A stretch of DNA of 64,000 nt, taken from Pseudomonas sp. 30_B. GTDB taxonomy: Bacteria; Pseudomonadota; Gammaproteobacteria; Pseudomonadales; Pseudomonadaceae. Below, piece by piece: positions 9,004 to 17,581 of the stretch; within the stretch, counting starts at the first letter, position 1, and each line of letters starts with the position of its first letter. The stretch is taken from the NCBI RefSeq assembly GCF_017491605.1, contig NZ_JAFGYY010000003.1:62001-126000 (forward strand), read 5' to 3'. Below the pieces are notes generated by a model. The model was given only the letters and a program-made list of their open reading frames with translations. It made no database searches and had not been told where the DNA came from. Made by a program: the position numbers and the translations under genes.

Positions 9004-9906
9004 TCAGACCCAGACGATCACCGCCAGCAGCGCCGCCAGGACTCCCCACTTCTCCAGGTAATACAGCTTGCGATTGCGCTTCTTCAGCGCCTTGCCGTGC
9101 AGGCGGATCTTGTACAGCGAGGCGAAGGCGCGGTTGATGGCGCCGGTCCTGTCGCCCGCGTCATTGGGCGAGGCCGCCGCGGCCATCACGTTGCGGCTGA
9201 ACCAGCGGTTGAAGGCCGTGGCCCAGCGGTACTTCAACGGACGCTCGATGTCGCAGAAGAGGATCACCCGGTCATGCTCCGTGGTGTTCTCTGCGTAGTG
9301 GATATAGGTCTCGTCGAACACCACGGCTTCGCCGTCGCGCCAGTGGTAGCGCTCGCCGTCCACCTCGATGAAGCAGGCTGGATCGTTCGGCGTCATCAGC
9401 CCCAGGTGATAGCGCAGCGAGCCGGCATAGGGGTCGCGGTGGCGCACCAGGCGCGAGCCGGGCGGCAGCTCGGCGAACATCGCCGCCTTCACCGAGGGAA
9501 TCCGCCGCAGCAGCTCGGTGGTCCTGGGGCACAGCGCGTCGGCGGAGGGATGGCTGTCGTCGTACCACTTCAGGTAGAAGCGCTTCCAGCCAGTCTTGAA
9601 GAAGGAGTTGAAACCCACGTCGTTGAGCTGCTCGGAGCGCTTGATGCTGCCGGCGTCGCGCAGGTGCAGGGCTTCGCTGCGGATGGTTTCCCAGTTCTCG
9701 GTCAGCAGGCGCATTTCGGGGAAGTCGTCGGTCGCCAGGTACGGGCGGGCCGGTACCTTCGAGAACAGATACATGAGGCAATTGATCGGCGCCAGGAAGC
9801 TGGAGTGGTCGGTCAGCTGGCGCGAGAATTTGTGGCGCACCCGTCCACGCAGGTGGACATAGGCGATGCTCAGGCCGAAGGTGGCCAGGATAGCTGCTTT
9901 GATCAT
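9004..9906 (-). CDS. lpxO: Lipid A hydroxylase LpxO (aspartyl/asparaginyl beta-hydroxylase family)
   Basis: A 300-residue Fe(II)/2-oxoglutarate enzyme that adds a 2-hydroxyl to a secondary acyl chain of lipid A at the inner membrane. The iron-binding motif is RHRDPYAGSLRYHLGL (H156, D158); the second half of the site is ETYIHYAENTTEHDRV (H203, with R213 as likely 2-oxoglutarate contact). An N-terminal hydrophobic stretch (residues 4-18) and a C-terminal one (about 285-300) anchor it. Length and motifs match LpxO; P. aeruginosa carries the homologue next to piuB (PA4512). The start region faces pxpA across a gap holding a heptanucleotide repeat. Confidence 0.93.
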   Translation of the reverse strand: MIKAAILATFGLSIAYVHLRGRVRHKFSRQLTDHSSFLAPINCLMYLFSKVPARPYLATDDFPEMRLLTENWETIRSEALHLRDAGSIKRSEQLNDVGFNSFFKTGWKRFYLKWYDDSHPSADALCPRTTELLRRIPSVKAAMFAELPPGSRLVRHRDPYAGSLRYHLGLMTPNDPACFIEVDGERYHWRDGEAVVFDETYIHYAENTTEHDRVILFCDIERPLKYRWATAFNRWFSRNVMAAAASPNDAGDRTGAINRAFASLYKIRLHGKALKKRNRKLYYLEKWGVLAALLAVIVWV

Positions 9907-9972
9907 TCAGGCAGGTTTCCGCGTGTCTAACGTGTGGATGGTACTCCTGCCGACCCTGACTGAGTATTCTCC

Positions 9973-10007
9973 AAAGGCCAAAGGCCAAAGGCCAAAGGCC
10001 AAAGGCC
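9973..10007. repeat. Five perfect tandem copies of AAAGGCC
   Basis: The 7-bp unit AAAGGCC is repeated five times without error, preceded by CC. It lies in the 135-bp gap between the divergent lpxO and pxpA starts, ending 34 bp before the pxpA ATG and starting 66 bp from the lpxO start. Such a tract is prone to slippage, and the unit length is not a multiple of three. Confidence 0.95.
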
Positions 10008-10041
10008 GGCGTCTGCCTTAACCTGTAGGAACTTTCGAAAG

Positions 10042-10809
10042 ATGGTGACCCCGATGACCGAACGCACCGCGCGGATTCTGCTCAATTGCGACATGGGCGA
10101 AAGCTTCGGAGCCTGGCGCATGGGGGATGACGCCCATGCCATGCCGCTGATCGACCAGGCCAACCTCGCCTGCGGTTATCACGCCGGCGACCCGCTGACC
10201 ATGCAGCGCACCGTGCGTCTGGCGGTGGAGCACGGCGTCAGCATCGGCGCGCACCCGGCCTACCCGGACCTGGCCGGCTTCGGTCGCCGGCACATGAGCT
10301 GTTCGCCCGAGGAAGTCCAGGCGCTCGTGCTCTACCAGCTCGGCGCGCTGGACGCCTTCTGCCGTGCCGCCGGCACCCGCGTCGACTATGTGAAGCCCCA
10401 CGGCGCGCTGTACAACGACCTGGTGCGCGACGACGCGCTGCTATCGGCCGTGCTCGACGCCTGCGCCGCCTACCGCAAGAGCCTGCCACTGATGGTGCTG
10501 GCGCTGGCCGACAACAGCCGCGAGCTGCAACTGGCCGACGCCGCCGACGTGCCGCTGATGTTCGAAGCTTTCGCCGACCGCGCCTACCTGCCCGACGGCC
10601 AGCTCGCTCCGCGTCGCCTGCCCAATGCCGTGCACCACGAGCCGCAGCGCATCCTCGACCAGGCCCTGGCCATCGCCCGCGGCGAGCCCTTCCCGGACAT
10701 CGACGGCAACCCGCTGCGCCTGCGCGCCGACAGCCTTTGCGTGCATGGCGACAATCCCGAGTCCCTGGCGGTGCTGCGCCGTCTGCGTGGGCTGCTGGAC
10801 CAGGCATGA
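10042..10809 (+). CDS. pxpA: 5-oxoprolinase subunit A (LamB/YcsF family)
   Basis: A 255-residue cytoplasmic protein with the family hallmark [11 protein letters not shown] at residues 13-23 and conserved segments [11 protein letters not shown] and [10 protein letters not shown]. With PxpB and PxpC it hydrolyses 5-oxoproline (pyroglutamate) to glutamate using ATP, clearing a damage product of glutamine. TAGGA upstream supports the ATG at 10042, though an in-frame ATG at 10054 is possible. Its stop overlaps the pxpB start by 4 nt (ATGA), so the two are translationally coupled. Confidence 0.93.
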   Translation: MVTPMTERTARILLNCDMGESFGAWRMGDDAHAMPLIDQANLACGYHAGDPLTMQRTVRLAVEHGVSIGAHPAYPDLAGFGRRHMSCSPEEVQALVLYQLGALDAFCRAAGTRVDYVKPHGALYNDLVRDDALLSAVLDACAAYRKSLPLMVLALADNSRELQLADAADVPLMFEAFADRAYLPDGQLAPRRLPNAVHHEPQRILDQALAIARGEPFPDIDGNPLRLRADSLCVHGDNPESLAVLRRLRGLLDQA

Positions 10810-11483
10810 TCCGCGTCGAAGCCTTTGGCGCCACGGCGTTGCTGATCACCCTTGCCGAGCAGCCCGACGACACGCTGCCATTACGCATCGCCCGCCTCGC
10901 CGGGCGCCTGCGGGCCGAGCTCGGCCCGGCGCTGACCGACTGCGTGCCGGGCTGGACTACGTTGCTGCTGCACTACGACCTGCTGCGCATCGACCTGCCG
11001 GAACTGCAGCGCCGCGTGCAGCAGGCGCTGGAGGACTGGCCCGGCGACTCGGACGCAGTGGCTGCGGGACGCTTGCACGAAATTGCAGTCTGGTACGCCG
11101 GCGAAGACCTTGCGGAAATTGCTCGTCTCTGCGGACTTGCACCCGCAGAGGTGATCGACCTGCACGCCGGCCGCGACTACCGCGTCGGCGCCATCGGCTT
11201 CGCCCCCGGTTTCGCCTACCTCGGCGAGCTGGACGAACGCCTCGCACTGCCGCGCCGGGCCACCCCTCGTACGCGGGTGCCAGCCGGCAGCCTGGCCATC
11301 GCCGAGCGGCAGACGGCGGTTTATCCACAGGCCTCGCCGGGCGGCTGGCATCTGCTCGGGCGCACCGCGCAACGTCTGTTCGATCCGCATCAGGAACCGC
11401 CTTGCCCCTTGGCGGTCGGTGACCGCGTGCGCTTCGTGCCCATCGACGAAGCGGCTTTCCGCGCCGCCGGTGGCGAATCATGA
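10806..11483 (+). CDS. pxpB: 5-oxoprolinase subunit B (KipI family)
   Basis: A 225-residue KipI-type subunit. The core motif [17 protein letters not shown] and the [16 protein letters not shown] region are typical of allophanate-hydrolase-subunit-1-like proteins. The start at 10806 is chosen because it gives the ATGA overlap with pxpA and a normal N-terminus ([14 protein letters not shown]); the longer in-frame extension upstream is inside pxpA. It overlaps pxpC by 4 nt. It acts together with PxpC in the ATP-dependent ring opening of 5-oxoproline. Confidence 0.93.
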   Translation: MIRVEAFGATALLITLAEQPDDTLPLRIARLAGRLRAELGPALTDCVPGWTTLLLHYDLLRIDLPELQRRVQQALEDWPGDSDAVAAGRLHEIAVWYAGEDLAEIARLCGLAPAEVIDLHAGRDYRVGAIGFAPGFAYLGELDERLALPRRATPRTRVPAGSLAIAERQTAVYPQASPGGWHLLGRTAQRLFDPHQEPPCPLAVGDRVRFVPIDEAAFRAAGGES

Positions 11484-12397
11484 GCCTGAAGGTCATCGGC
11501 TGCGGCCCGCTATGCCTGCTGCAGGATGGCGGGCGCCATGGCTGGCAAGGGCTGGGCGTATCGCCCGGCGGCCCGGTGGACAAACACGCGGCGGCCTGGG
11601 CCAATCGCCTGCTGAGGAACGCGCCCGATGCCGCATTGCTGGAAATCGCCCTGGGCGGCCTGGAGCTGGAAACACAGGCCGATACCTGGCTGGCGCTGAC
11701 GGGCGCCGAGCTGCCCTTGAGTCTCGATGGCGAACCGCTGCCGGCCTGGTCGCGCTTTCGCGTGCGGGCAGGGCAGCGCCTGAAACTGGGCTTCGCCCGC
11801 GCCGGCCAGCGAGCCTACCTCGCCGCAGCGGGCGGCTTCCACGCGGAGCCGGTGCTGGGCAGCGCCTCGACCCAGACGCGGGAAAAGCTCGGCGGCCTCG
11901 CGGGCAACGGCCAGCCGCTCGCGGTGGGCGATGTGCTGGAGTGCGCCGCGGACGGCGGACGTTTTGCCCGCAGTGCCAGCGTGCCCTGGCCCTACCAACC
12001 GGATTACCGCGAAGTCCCGACGCTGCGTGTGCTGCCCGGCCCTGATGCGTTCACAGAGCAACAGCGACAAGCCTTCTTCGACCAGCCCTGGCGGATCAAC
12101 CCGCAATCCGATCGCATGGGCGTGCGCCTGCGCGGCGAGGCAATGAGCGCGCCGCGTCGGCAGTGGTCATTGGGTGTTGTTGAAGGGGCGATCCAGGTGC
12201 CGCCGGATGGCCAGCCGATCATCCTGCTGGCTGACCGGCAGACCATGGGCGGTTACCCGCTGCTGGGCGTTCTGCACCCGCTGGACATCGGCCGCCTGGC
12301 GCAATGCCCGGCGCACAGCGAGGTGCGTTTTGCCGAGTCGACGGTGGAACAGGCACAGGCGGACCTGCGCGAGTTCCTGGGTTTCTTCGCTACTTAG
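11480..12397 (+). CDS. pxpC: 5-oxoprolinase subunit C (KipA / biotin-dependent carboxyltransferase-like family)
   Basis: A 305-residue protein of the allophanate hydrolase subunit 2 family. Typical segments are LQDGGRHGWQGLGVSPGGPVD at the N-terminus (positions 11528-11590), NPQSDRMGVRLRG and ADRQTMGGYPLLG. It completes the PxpABC complex. Its start overlaps pxpB (ATGA). Its 3' end overlaps the end of the convergent Lrp-type regulator by 8 bp, so transcription of the two could interfere. Confidence 0.93.
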   Translation: MSLKVIGCGPLCLLQDGGRHGWQGLGVSPGGPVDKHAAAWANRLLRNAPDAALLEIALGGLELETQADTWLALTGAELPLSLDGEPLPAWSRFRVRAGQRLKLGFARAGQRAYLAAAGGFHAEPVLGSASTQTREKLGGLAGNGQPLAVGDVLECAADGGRFARSASVPWPYQPDYREVPTLRVLPGPDAFTEQQRQAFFDQPWRINPQSDRMGVRLRGEAMSAPRRQWSLGVVEGAIQVPPDGQPIILLADRQTMGGYPLLGVLHPLDIGRLAQCPAHSEVRFAESTVEQAQADLREFLGFFAT

Positions 12398-12872
12398 GCA
12401 GATGCCGCAACGGCAGCGGCGCCGACTCCTTCACGGTCTGGATGGCGAAGTTGCTGCGGATGTCGCTGACGCCCGGCAGCTTGAGCAGGGTACAGGTGAG
12501 GAACTGCTCGTAGGCGCGCAGGTCGGGCAGCACCACTTGCAGGAGGAAATCCGACTCGCCGCTGACCAGGTGCACCGAGATGACTTCCGGCAGGTCGATC
12601 ACCGCCTGGCGGAAGGCGGACGCGCTGCTGTCGCTGTGGCGTTCGACTTTCACCCCGACGAATACCGTCAGGCCTAGCCCGACTTCGTCGCGACCCAGTT
12701 CGGCGTGGTAGCCGCGGATCATCCCGGCCTCTTCCAGCAGGCGCACCCGGCGCAGGCAGGGGGAGGGCGAGAGGCCGATTTCCTCGGCGAGCTGCACGTT
12801 GCTCAGGCGGCCGTCGCGCTGCAGGGCGGCGAGGATGCGGTGGTCGTAGGCGTCCAGCTTGATGTTTGGCAT
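12390..12872 (-). CDS. Lrp/AsnC-family transcriptional regulator
   Basis: A 160-residue feast/famine regulator. It has an N-terminal winged helix-turn-helix (DAYDHRILAALQRDGRLSN, then LAEEIGLSPSPCLRRVRLLE) and a C-terminal RAM ligand-binding domain (about 65-150). The ATG at 12872 gives the standard start MPNIKLD; a longer ORF back to 12926 adds 18 unconvincing residues. It is divergent from a LysE-type exporter 136 bp away, the usual arrangement in which an Lrp-like protein senses an amino acid and controls its exporter. The ligand is unknown. Confidence 0.92.
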   Translation of the reverse strand: MPNIKLDAYDHRILAALQRDGRLSNVQLAEEIGLSPSPCLRRVRLLEEAGMIRGYHAELGRDEVGLGLTVFVGVKVERHSDSSASAFRQAVIDLPEVISVHLVSGESDFLLQVVLPDLRAYEQFLTCTLLKLPGVSDIRSNFAIQTVKESAPLPLRHLPK

Positions 12873-13007
12873 AAGTGATATCTGTTGCGGGTCTGAATTG
12901 GCAGAACATGCCAACCAGTCTGCCAATCATGGCTGAATACGCAAGCACCTGCCTTGGCCTTCGGGCATAGAATCCTTATCCGCGATCACCTTTGCGGAGC
13001 TGCTCTC

Positions 13008-13634
13008 ATGGATATCGGCGTGTTCCTGCTGGCCCTGGCGATGGTCTACCTGCTGCCGGGGCCGGACATGATTCTCCTGCTGCACACCGGTGCCCGCGAT
13101 GGCAGTCGTGCCGCGCTGGCGACCGCCGTCGGGCTGGCGCTGGCGCGGGCCTGCCATGTGGCGCTGGCGGCGACCGGGCTGGCGCTGCTGTTCCGCACGG
13201 CGCCCTGGACCTTCGATGCGGTGCGGATCGTCGGCGGTGTGTACCTGGCGTGGATCGGGCTGCAACTGCTGCGGGCGCCTGTCGGCCTCGCGGTGGAGAG
13301 CAGCGAATGTGCGAGGGCACCGGTGAGTCTCTGGCGAGGTTTCCGTCGTGGAGTGCTGACCAATCTGCTGAACCCCAAGGCGTTGCTGTTCTGCTCGGTG
13401 CTGCTGCCGCAGTTCATCCAGCCGCAGAACGGGCCGCTGGGCGTGCAGTTCGCGCTGCTGGGCGGCTTGCTGGTGCTGGCCGGCTTTGGTTTCGACAGTT
13501 TCTACGCGGTCAGCGGCGAGCGCATGGGGCGCTGGCTGGCGCGGCATCGGTTGATGCAGCGGGTGCAGCAGTGGGGCTTTGGCGGCATCCTGCTGGGCTT
13601 CGGCGTGCGTTTGGCGCTGATCCGTGACCTGTAG
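13008..13634 (+). CDS. LysE/RhtB-family amino-acid exporter
   Basis: A 208-residue inner-membrane protein with about six hydrophobic segments. It has the family signature YLLPGPDMILLLHTGARDG at residues 12-30 (PGPD with downstream G) and the NLLNPKALLF motif. The start at ATG 13008 has GCGGAG upstream and gives the normal MDIGVFLLAL N-terminus. It probably exports an amino acid sensed by the adjacent Lrp-type regulator. The substrate cannot be told from sequence. Confidence 0.9.
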   Translation: MDIGVFLLALAMVYLLPGPDMILLLHTGARDGSRAALATAVGLALARACHVALAATGLALLFRTAPWTFDAVRIVGGVYLAWIGLQLLRAPVGLAVESSECARAPVSLWRGFRRGVLTNLLNPKALLFCSVLLPQFIQPQNGPLGVQFALLGGLLVLAGFGFDSFYAVSGERMGRWLARHRLMQRVQQWGFGGILLGFGVRLALIRDL

Positions 13635-13658
13635 GAGCGCTCCGTAGCTTCGGGTGTC

Positions 13659-13740
13659 GTAGGAGCGGACTCCGTCCGCGATAGATTGCCGGCAGCTCTG
13701 AACTGGCCTGTTGCACATCGCGGACAAAGTCCGCTCCTAC
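13659..13740. repeat. REP inverted pair downstream of the exporter
   Basis: A direct copy lies at 13659-13684 and an inverted copy at 13717-13740, both with GCGGAC/GTCCGC-type stems. A broken fragment (GTAGGAGCGCTCCGTAGC) lies at 13631-13648, right at the stop codon of the exporter gene. Confidence 0.85.
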
Positions 13741-13780
13741 GAGAGCCGGACGTGACAGTGCAAGGTTGCAGGCATGAGGA

Positions 13781-14431
13781 TCAAAGGTCTTCCGGCTGGA
13801 TTTTCCACAGGCGGGCCACCGACGGCTTCTGCGGGTTGCGCGCCACCACCAGCAGGCCCAGTTCCGTGCCGCGCAGTTCGCGCAACAGCTGCGCGCCATT
13901 GCGTTGCTGAAGGTTCTCGGCCAGATGGCCCAGGGCAATAGCGGCGGCTGCCGGGTGGGTAGCGACGGGCACGTAACCGCCATCGTCCATGTCCAGCACG
14001 ACATGTTTCTCGCCGGGCTCCGGGGCGGGCAGGTACAGGTTGGCCTTGAGCAGTTGGGCCATGGCTTCGTTGCGCTGCGCGGCGGACAGTTGCCCCTGTG
14101 GCAGGGCGCGCTCCAGCGGGTGGAACTCGTCCTTGGGGTCCGCTTTCGGTTTCGTCTCGGACGACGTGGCGGGCGCTTTCACTGGCTTGGGCTGGGGTGG
14201 CGCTACGGGTGCTGGCGGGGGCGGTGCAAGATCCAGCTCTTCCTGGTCGAGGCCGTCCCAGTCGATCTCGTCGAGGTCGATTTCCTGCTGGACCTTCTTC
14301 CTCGGTGTCGACTTCTTCCGTGCGCCCACGGCTGCGCGGATATCCTGCCGTTGCCGGCGTTTCCACTTGTGGATCTGGACGTTGGCGATGATCGCGGCAA
14401 CGAGAATGAGCAGAAGGAAGAACAGCAGCAT
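13781..14431 (-). CDS. Single-pass membrane protein of unknown function
   Basis: I do not recognise this gene. The product (216 residues from ATG 14431) starts with a hydrophobic helix (MLLFFLLLILVAAIIANVQ), followed by a basic stretch (KWKRRQRQ). Residues ~35-110 are acidic, Pro-rich and probably disordered. A compact C-terminal part (about 115-216) runs from AALPQGQLSAAQRNEAM-like sequence to LGLLVVARNPQKPSVARLWKI. That end resembles small domains that bind peptides or stress ligands, but I cannot name a family. A GTG at 14461 would add ten residues; neither start has a good Shine-Dalgarno. It is convergent with the exporter and lies downstream of the dpp operon terminator. I do not recall it at this place in P. 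aeruginosa. Confidence 0.7.
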   Translation of the reverse strand: MLLFFLLLILVAAIIANVQIHKWKRRQRQDIRAAVGARKKSTPRKKVQQEIDLDEIDWDGLDQEELDLAPPPPAPVAPPQPKPVKAPATSSETKPKADPKDEFHPLERALPQGQLSAAQRNEAMAQLLKANLYLPAPEPGEKHVVLDMDDGGYVPVATHPAAAAIALGHLAENLQQRNGAQLLRELRGTELGLLVVARNPQKPSVARLWKIQPEDL

Positions 14432-14562
14432 GACTGGCGTGGCCCTGTAGATAACGGCCACTGCGGTGCTGGGCAGTGGCGGGACGCCACCCTAGCGGGA
14501 CAGTCTGGAGCGGGCGGTAGGCCTGTTCCCTATGCGTGGTAGGACGCAGCTGAGTCCGAAAG

Positions 14563-14589
14563 GGTGGGCCGGCCTATGACCGGCCCACC
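14563..14589 (-). terminator. Hairpin terminator after dppF
   Basis: GGTGGGCCGG and CCGGCCCACC form a perfect 10-bp stem with a 7-nt loop, 6 bp beyond the dppF stop on the minus strand. The following sequence is CTTTC rather than a long T run, so termination may be incomplete. Confidence 0.65.
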
Positions 14590-14594
14590 GCGTT

Positions 14595-15566
14595 TCAGTT
14601 CAGGAATTGCTCCGCGTGGTGGCAGGCCACCTGGCGCTCATCCAGCAGGCGCAGCTCCGGCACCTCGGCCTTGCAGCGCTCGGTCGCGTATGGGCAGCGC
14701 TTGTGGAAGGCGCAGCCAGTGGGCGGGTTGAGCGGGTTGGGGAGTTCGCCCTGAATCTTGATCTTCGGCTTGGACGGATCGGGGTGGATGGCCGGGGTCG
14801 CCGACAGCAGCGCCTGGGTGTAGGGGTGCAGCGGGCGCTCGTAGAGCTTGTCCGCCGGGCCCATTTCCGCCGGGCGGCCGAGGTACATCACCAGCACGTC
14901 GTCGGCCACGTGACGGACCACGGCGAGGTTGTGGGAGATGAACACGTAGGCGGTGCCGAACTCCTGCTGCAGGTCCATGAACAGGTTGAGCACCTGGGCC
15001 TGGATCGACACGTCCAGCGCCGAGGTCGGTTCGTCCGCCACCAGCACCTTGGGCCGCAGCATCATGGCGCGAGCCAGGGCGATGCGCTGGCGCTGGCCGC
15101 CGGAGAACATGTGCGGGTAGCGCTGGTAATGCTCGGGGCGCAGGCCGACCTGCTTCATCATCGCCTGCACGCGCTCGCGGCGCTCGGCGCGGGAGAGGCT
15201 GGTGTTGATCACCAGCGGTTCGGCCAACTGGTCGCCGATCTTCTGCCGGGGGTTGAGCGAGGCGTAGGGGTTCTGGAACACCATCTGCACGTCGCGGCGC
15301 AGTTGCTTGCGCGTCTCGTGGTCGGCGCCCTTCACTTCGTGGCCGGCGATCTGCAGGGAGCCGGCGGTGGGCTCCTCGATCAGGGTCAGGGCGCGGGCGA
15401 GGGTGGACTTGCCGCAGCCGGATTCGCCGACCACGGCGAGGGTTTTGCCGGCCTGCAGTTCGAAGGACACGCCATTGAGCGCGCGGACCAGGGCGTGGGG
15501 CTTGAGCATGCCCTGGGAGATTTCATAGTGACGGGTGAGGTCGCGGGCGGTCAGGACGGCGTTCAT
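14595..15566 (-). CDS. dppF: Dipeptide ABC transporter ATP-binding protein DppF
   Basis: A 323-residue ABC ATPase. Walker A is [16 protein letters not shown] (about residues 46-60), the signature is [15 protein letters not shown], Walker B is [12 protein letters not shown]. The C-terminal oligopeptide-transporter extension contains [11 protein letters not shown] and a Cys pattern ([14 protein letters not shown]). It energises dipeptide import through DppBC together with DppD. Its start overlaps the dppD stop by 4 nt. It is the last gene of the dppA3-opdP-dppA4-dppBCDF run. Confidence 0.95.
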   Translation of the reverse strand: MNAVLTARDLTRHYEISQGMLKPHALVRALNGVSFELQAGKTLAVVGESGCGKSTLARALTLIEEPTAGSLQIAGHEVKGADHETRKQLRRDVQMVFQNPYASLNPRQKIGDQLAEPLVINTSLSRAERRERVQAMMKQVGLRPEHYQRYPHMFSGGQRQRIALARAMMLRPKVLVADEPTSALDVSIQAQVLNLFMDLQQEFGTAYVFISHNLAVVRHVADDVLVMYLGRPAEMGPADKLYERPLHPYTQALLSATPAIHPDPSKPKIKIQGELPNPLNPPTGCAFHKRCPYATERCKAEVPELRLLDERQVACHHAEQFLN

Positions 15567-16540
15567 CGGGCCACCTCGGTGTTCAGGTTGAGCGGATAGA
15601 AGCAGCGCACCGCGCCGCGCTCATGGGGTTCCAGCGCCGGGCGCACGTTGCGGCAGTTGTCCTGCGCGTAGGGGCAGCGCGGCGACAGCAGGCAGCCCTG
15701 CGGTCGGTCGTACTTGCCGGGGACGATGCCGGGCAGGGTGGCCAGGCGCTCTTCGCCGGCGCTGTGCTCGGGGATCGCCTTGAGCAGCGCCTCGGTGTAG
15801 GGATGGGTGGGAGCGTCGAACAGCGCCGGCACCTGGCCGATTTCCACCGCCTGGCCTGCATACATCACGCAGACGCGCTGGGCGGTCTCGGCAACCACGG
15901 CGAGGTCGTGGGTGATCAGGATCAGCGCCATGCCCTGGTCGCGCTGCAGGTTCAGCAGCAGCTCCATGATCTGCGCCTGGATGGTGACGTCCAGCGCGGT
16001 GGTGGGTTCGTCGGCGATCAGCAGCTTGGGTTCGCCGGCGATGGCCATGGCGATGGCCACGCGCTGGCTCATGCCGCCGGAGAGCTGGTGCGGGTAGGCG
16101 TCCAGGCGCTGGGCAGCGCCGGGGATTTCCACCCGTTCGAGCAATTCCAGGGCACGCTGGCGGGCAGCCTTGCCGCGCAGGCCGAGGTGCAGGTTGAGGA
16201 CTTCCTCGATCTGGTAGCCGACGGTGAAACTGGGGTTGAGGGCGGTCATCGGGTCCTGGAAGACCATGGCGATGTCCTTGCCGACGATGCGGCGGCGCTC
16301 GCGGCCCTTCAGGCGCAGCATGTCGGTGCCGTCGAATTGCATGGTGTCGGCGGTGATGATGCCGGGGGCGTCGATCAGGCCCATCAGGGCCATCATGGTC
16401 ACCGACTTGCCGGAACCGGATTCGCCGACGATGGCCAGGACTTCACCCTTGTCCACCGAGAGGTCGAGGCCATCCACCACCGGGATGGCATTGCGGTCGC
16501 CGAAGCGGACCGAGAGATTGCGCAGGTCGAGGAGGCTCAT
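15563..16540 (-). CDS. dppD: Dipeptide ABC transporter ATP-binding protein DppD
   Basis: A 325-residue ABC ATPase of the oligopeptide/dipeptide class. It shows [17 protein letters not shown] (Walker A), [15 protein letters not shown] (signature), [12 protein letters not shown] (Walker B), [14 protein letters not shown] and the Cys-containing tail [14 protein letters not shown]. It pairs with DppF as an ATPase heterodimer. It is separated from dppC by 115 bp that hold a REP element, unlike the tight spacing elsewhere in the operon. Confidence 0.95.
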   Translation of the reverse strand: MSLLDLRNLSVRFGDRNAIPVVDGLDLSVDKGEVLAIVGESGSGKSVTMMALMGLIDAPGIITADTMQFDGTDMLRLKGRERRRIVGKDIAMVFQDPMTALNPSFTVGYQIEEVLNLHLGLRGKAARQRALELLERVEIPGAAQRLDAYPHQLSGGMSQRVAIAMAIAGEPKLLIADEPTTALDVTIQAQIMELLLNLQRDQGMALILITHDLAVVAETAQRVCVMYAGQAVEIGQVPALFDAPTHPYTEALLKAIPEHSAGEERLATLPGIVPGKYDRPQGCLLSPRCPYAQDNCRNVRPALEPHERGAVRCFYPLNLNTEVAR

Positions 16541-16599
16541 ACGGCGGTCTCCATCAGGATCTTGTTGTTATGGCGAACGGCGGACGCGGGGAGTTGCAG

Positions 16600-16623
16600 G
16601 TTCGCGAGCAAGCTCGCTCCTAC
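16600..16623. repeat. Single REP element inside the dpp operon
   Basis: An inverted copy with the GCGAGC/GCTCGC stem variant lies between dppC and dppD, inside one co-directional gene run. It could act as an mRNA stabiliser or partial terminator there. Confidence 0.85.
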
Positions 16624-16655
16624 AGTGCGTGCGAAAGTCATCATTTGTGCCTTCC

Positions 16656-17567
16656 TCACGCCGCGTTCTTCAGCTTCGGGTCCAGCGCATCGCGCAGGCC
16701 GTCGCCCATCAGGTTGATCGCCAGCACGCTGAGCAGGATGGTCAGGCCGGGCAGCGAGACGACCCACCAGGCGCGTTCGATGTAGTCGCGCGCGGAGGCC
16801 AGCATGGTGCCCCACTCGGGAGTCGGCGGCTGTACGCCGAGGCCGAGGAAGCCCAGGGCGGCGGCGTCGAGGATGGCCGAGGAGAAGCTCAGGGTGGCCT
16901 GCACGATCAGCGGCGCCATGCAGTTGGGCAGCACGGTGACGAACATCAGGCGCAGGGTGCCGGCGCCGGCCAGGCGCGAGGCGGTGACGTAGTCGCGATT
17001 CAGCTCACCCATTACCGCGGCGCGGGTCAGGCGCACGTAGGCCGGCAGCGAGACGACGGCGATGGCGATCACGGTATTGAGCAGGCCCGGGCCGAGCACG
17101 GCGACGATGGCCACCGCCAGCAGCAGCGAGGGCAGGGCCAGCATGATGTCCATCAGGCGCATGATTACCGGGCCCAGGCGGTTGGGCGAGAAGCCGGCGA
17201 GCAGGCCAAGAATGATGCCGGGGATCATCGAGATCAGCACCGAGGTCAGGCCGATCATCAGCGACAGCCGAGCGCCATGCATCAGGCGCGAAAGCAGGTC
17301 GCGGCCCAGCTCGTCGGTGCCGAGCAGGAACTGCGCGTGGCCGCCTTCCAGCCACACCGGCGGGGTGAGCAGGAAGTCGCGGAACTGCTCGCTCGGATCA
17401 TGCGGCGCCACCCAGGGGGCGAACAGCGCGCTGAACACGATGAGCAGCATGAACAGCAGGCCGCCGACCGCGCCCTTGTTGCGCGAGAAGGCTTGCCAGA
17501 ATTCTTTCAGCGGGGAGGGGTAGACCAGGCTCGGGTCGCTGGCGGGAGCTTTGGCGTTGGCATTCAT
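16656..17567 (-). CDS. dppC: Dipeptide ABC transporter permease DppC
   Basis: A 303-residue inner-membrane permease. An N-terminal cytoplasmic stretch and a TM helix (about 34-54, GGLLFMLLIVFSALFAPWVA) are followed by the binding-protein-dependent transport domain with five more helices. The EAA loop appears as EAALGFLGLGVQPPTPEWG-like sequence (AAALGFLGLGVQ). The start at 17567 gives MNANAKAPAS and lies 14 nt after dppB. The longer ORF to 17726 runs into dppB and is rejected. Confidence 0.93.
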   Translation of the reverse strand: MNANAKAPASDPSLVYPSPLKEFWQAFSRNKGAVGGLLFMLLIVFSALFAPWVAPHDPSEQFRDFLLTPPVWLEGGHAQFLLGTDELGRDLLSRLMHGARLSLMIGLTSVLISMIPGIILGLLAGFSPNRLGPVIMRLMDIMLALPSLLLAVAIVAVLGPGLLNTVIAIAVVSLPAYVRLTRAAVMGELNRDYVTASRLAGAGTLRLMFVTVLPNCMAPLIVQATLSFSSAILDAAALGFLGLGVQPPTPEWGTMLASARDYIERAWWVVSLPGLTILLSVLAINLMGDGLRDALDPKLKNAA

Positions 17568-17581
17568 GGCGTCGGCTCCGG

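Noticed and set aside
9973..10007. Tandem repeat read as a CRISPR array
   Set aside because: Units are 7 bp with no spacers and no cas genes are near.
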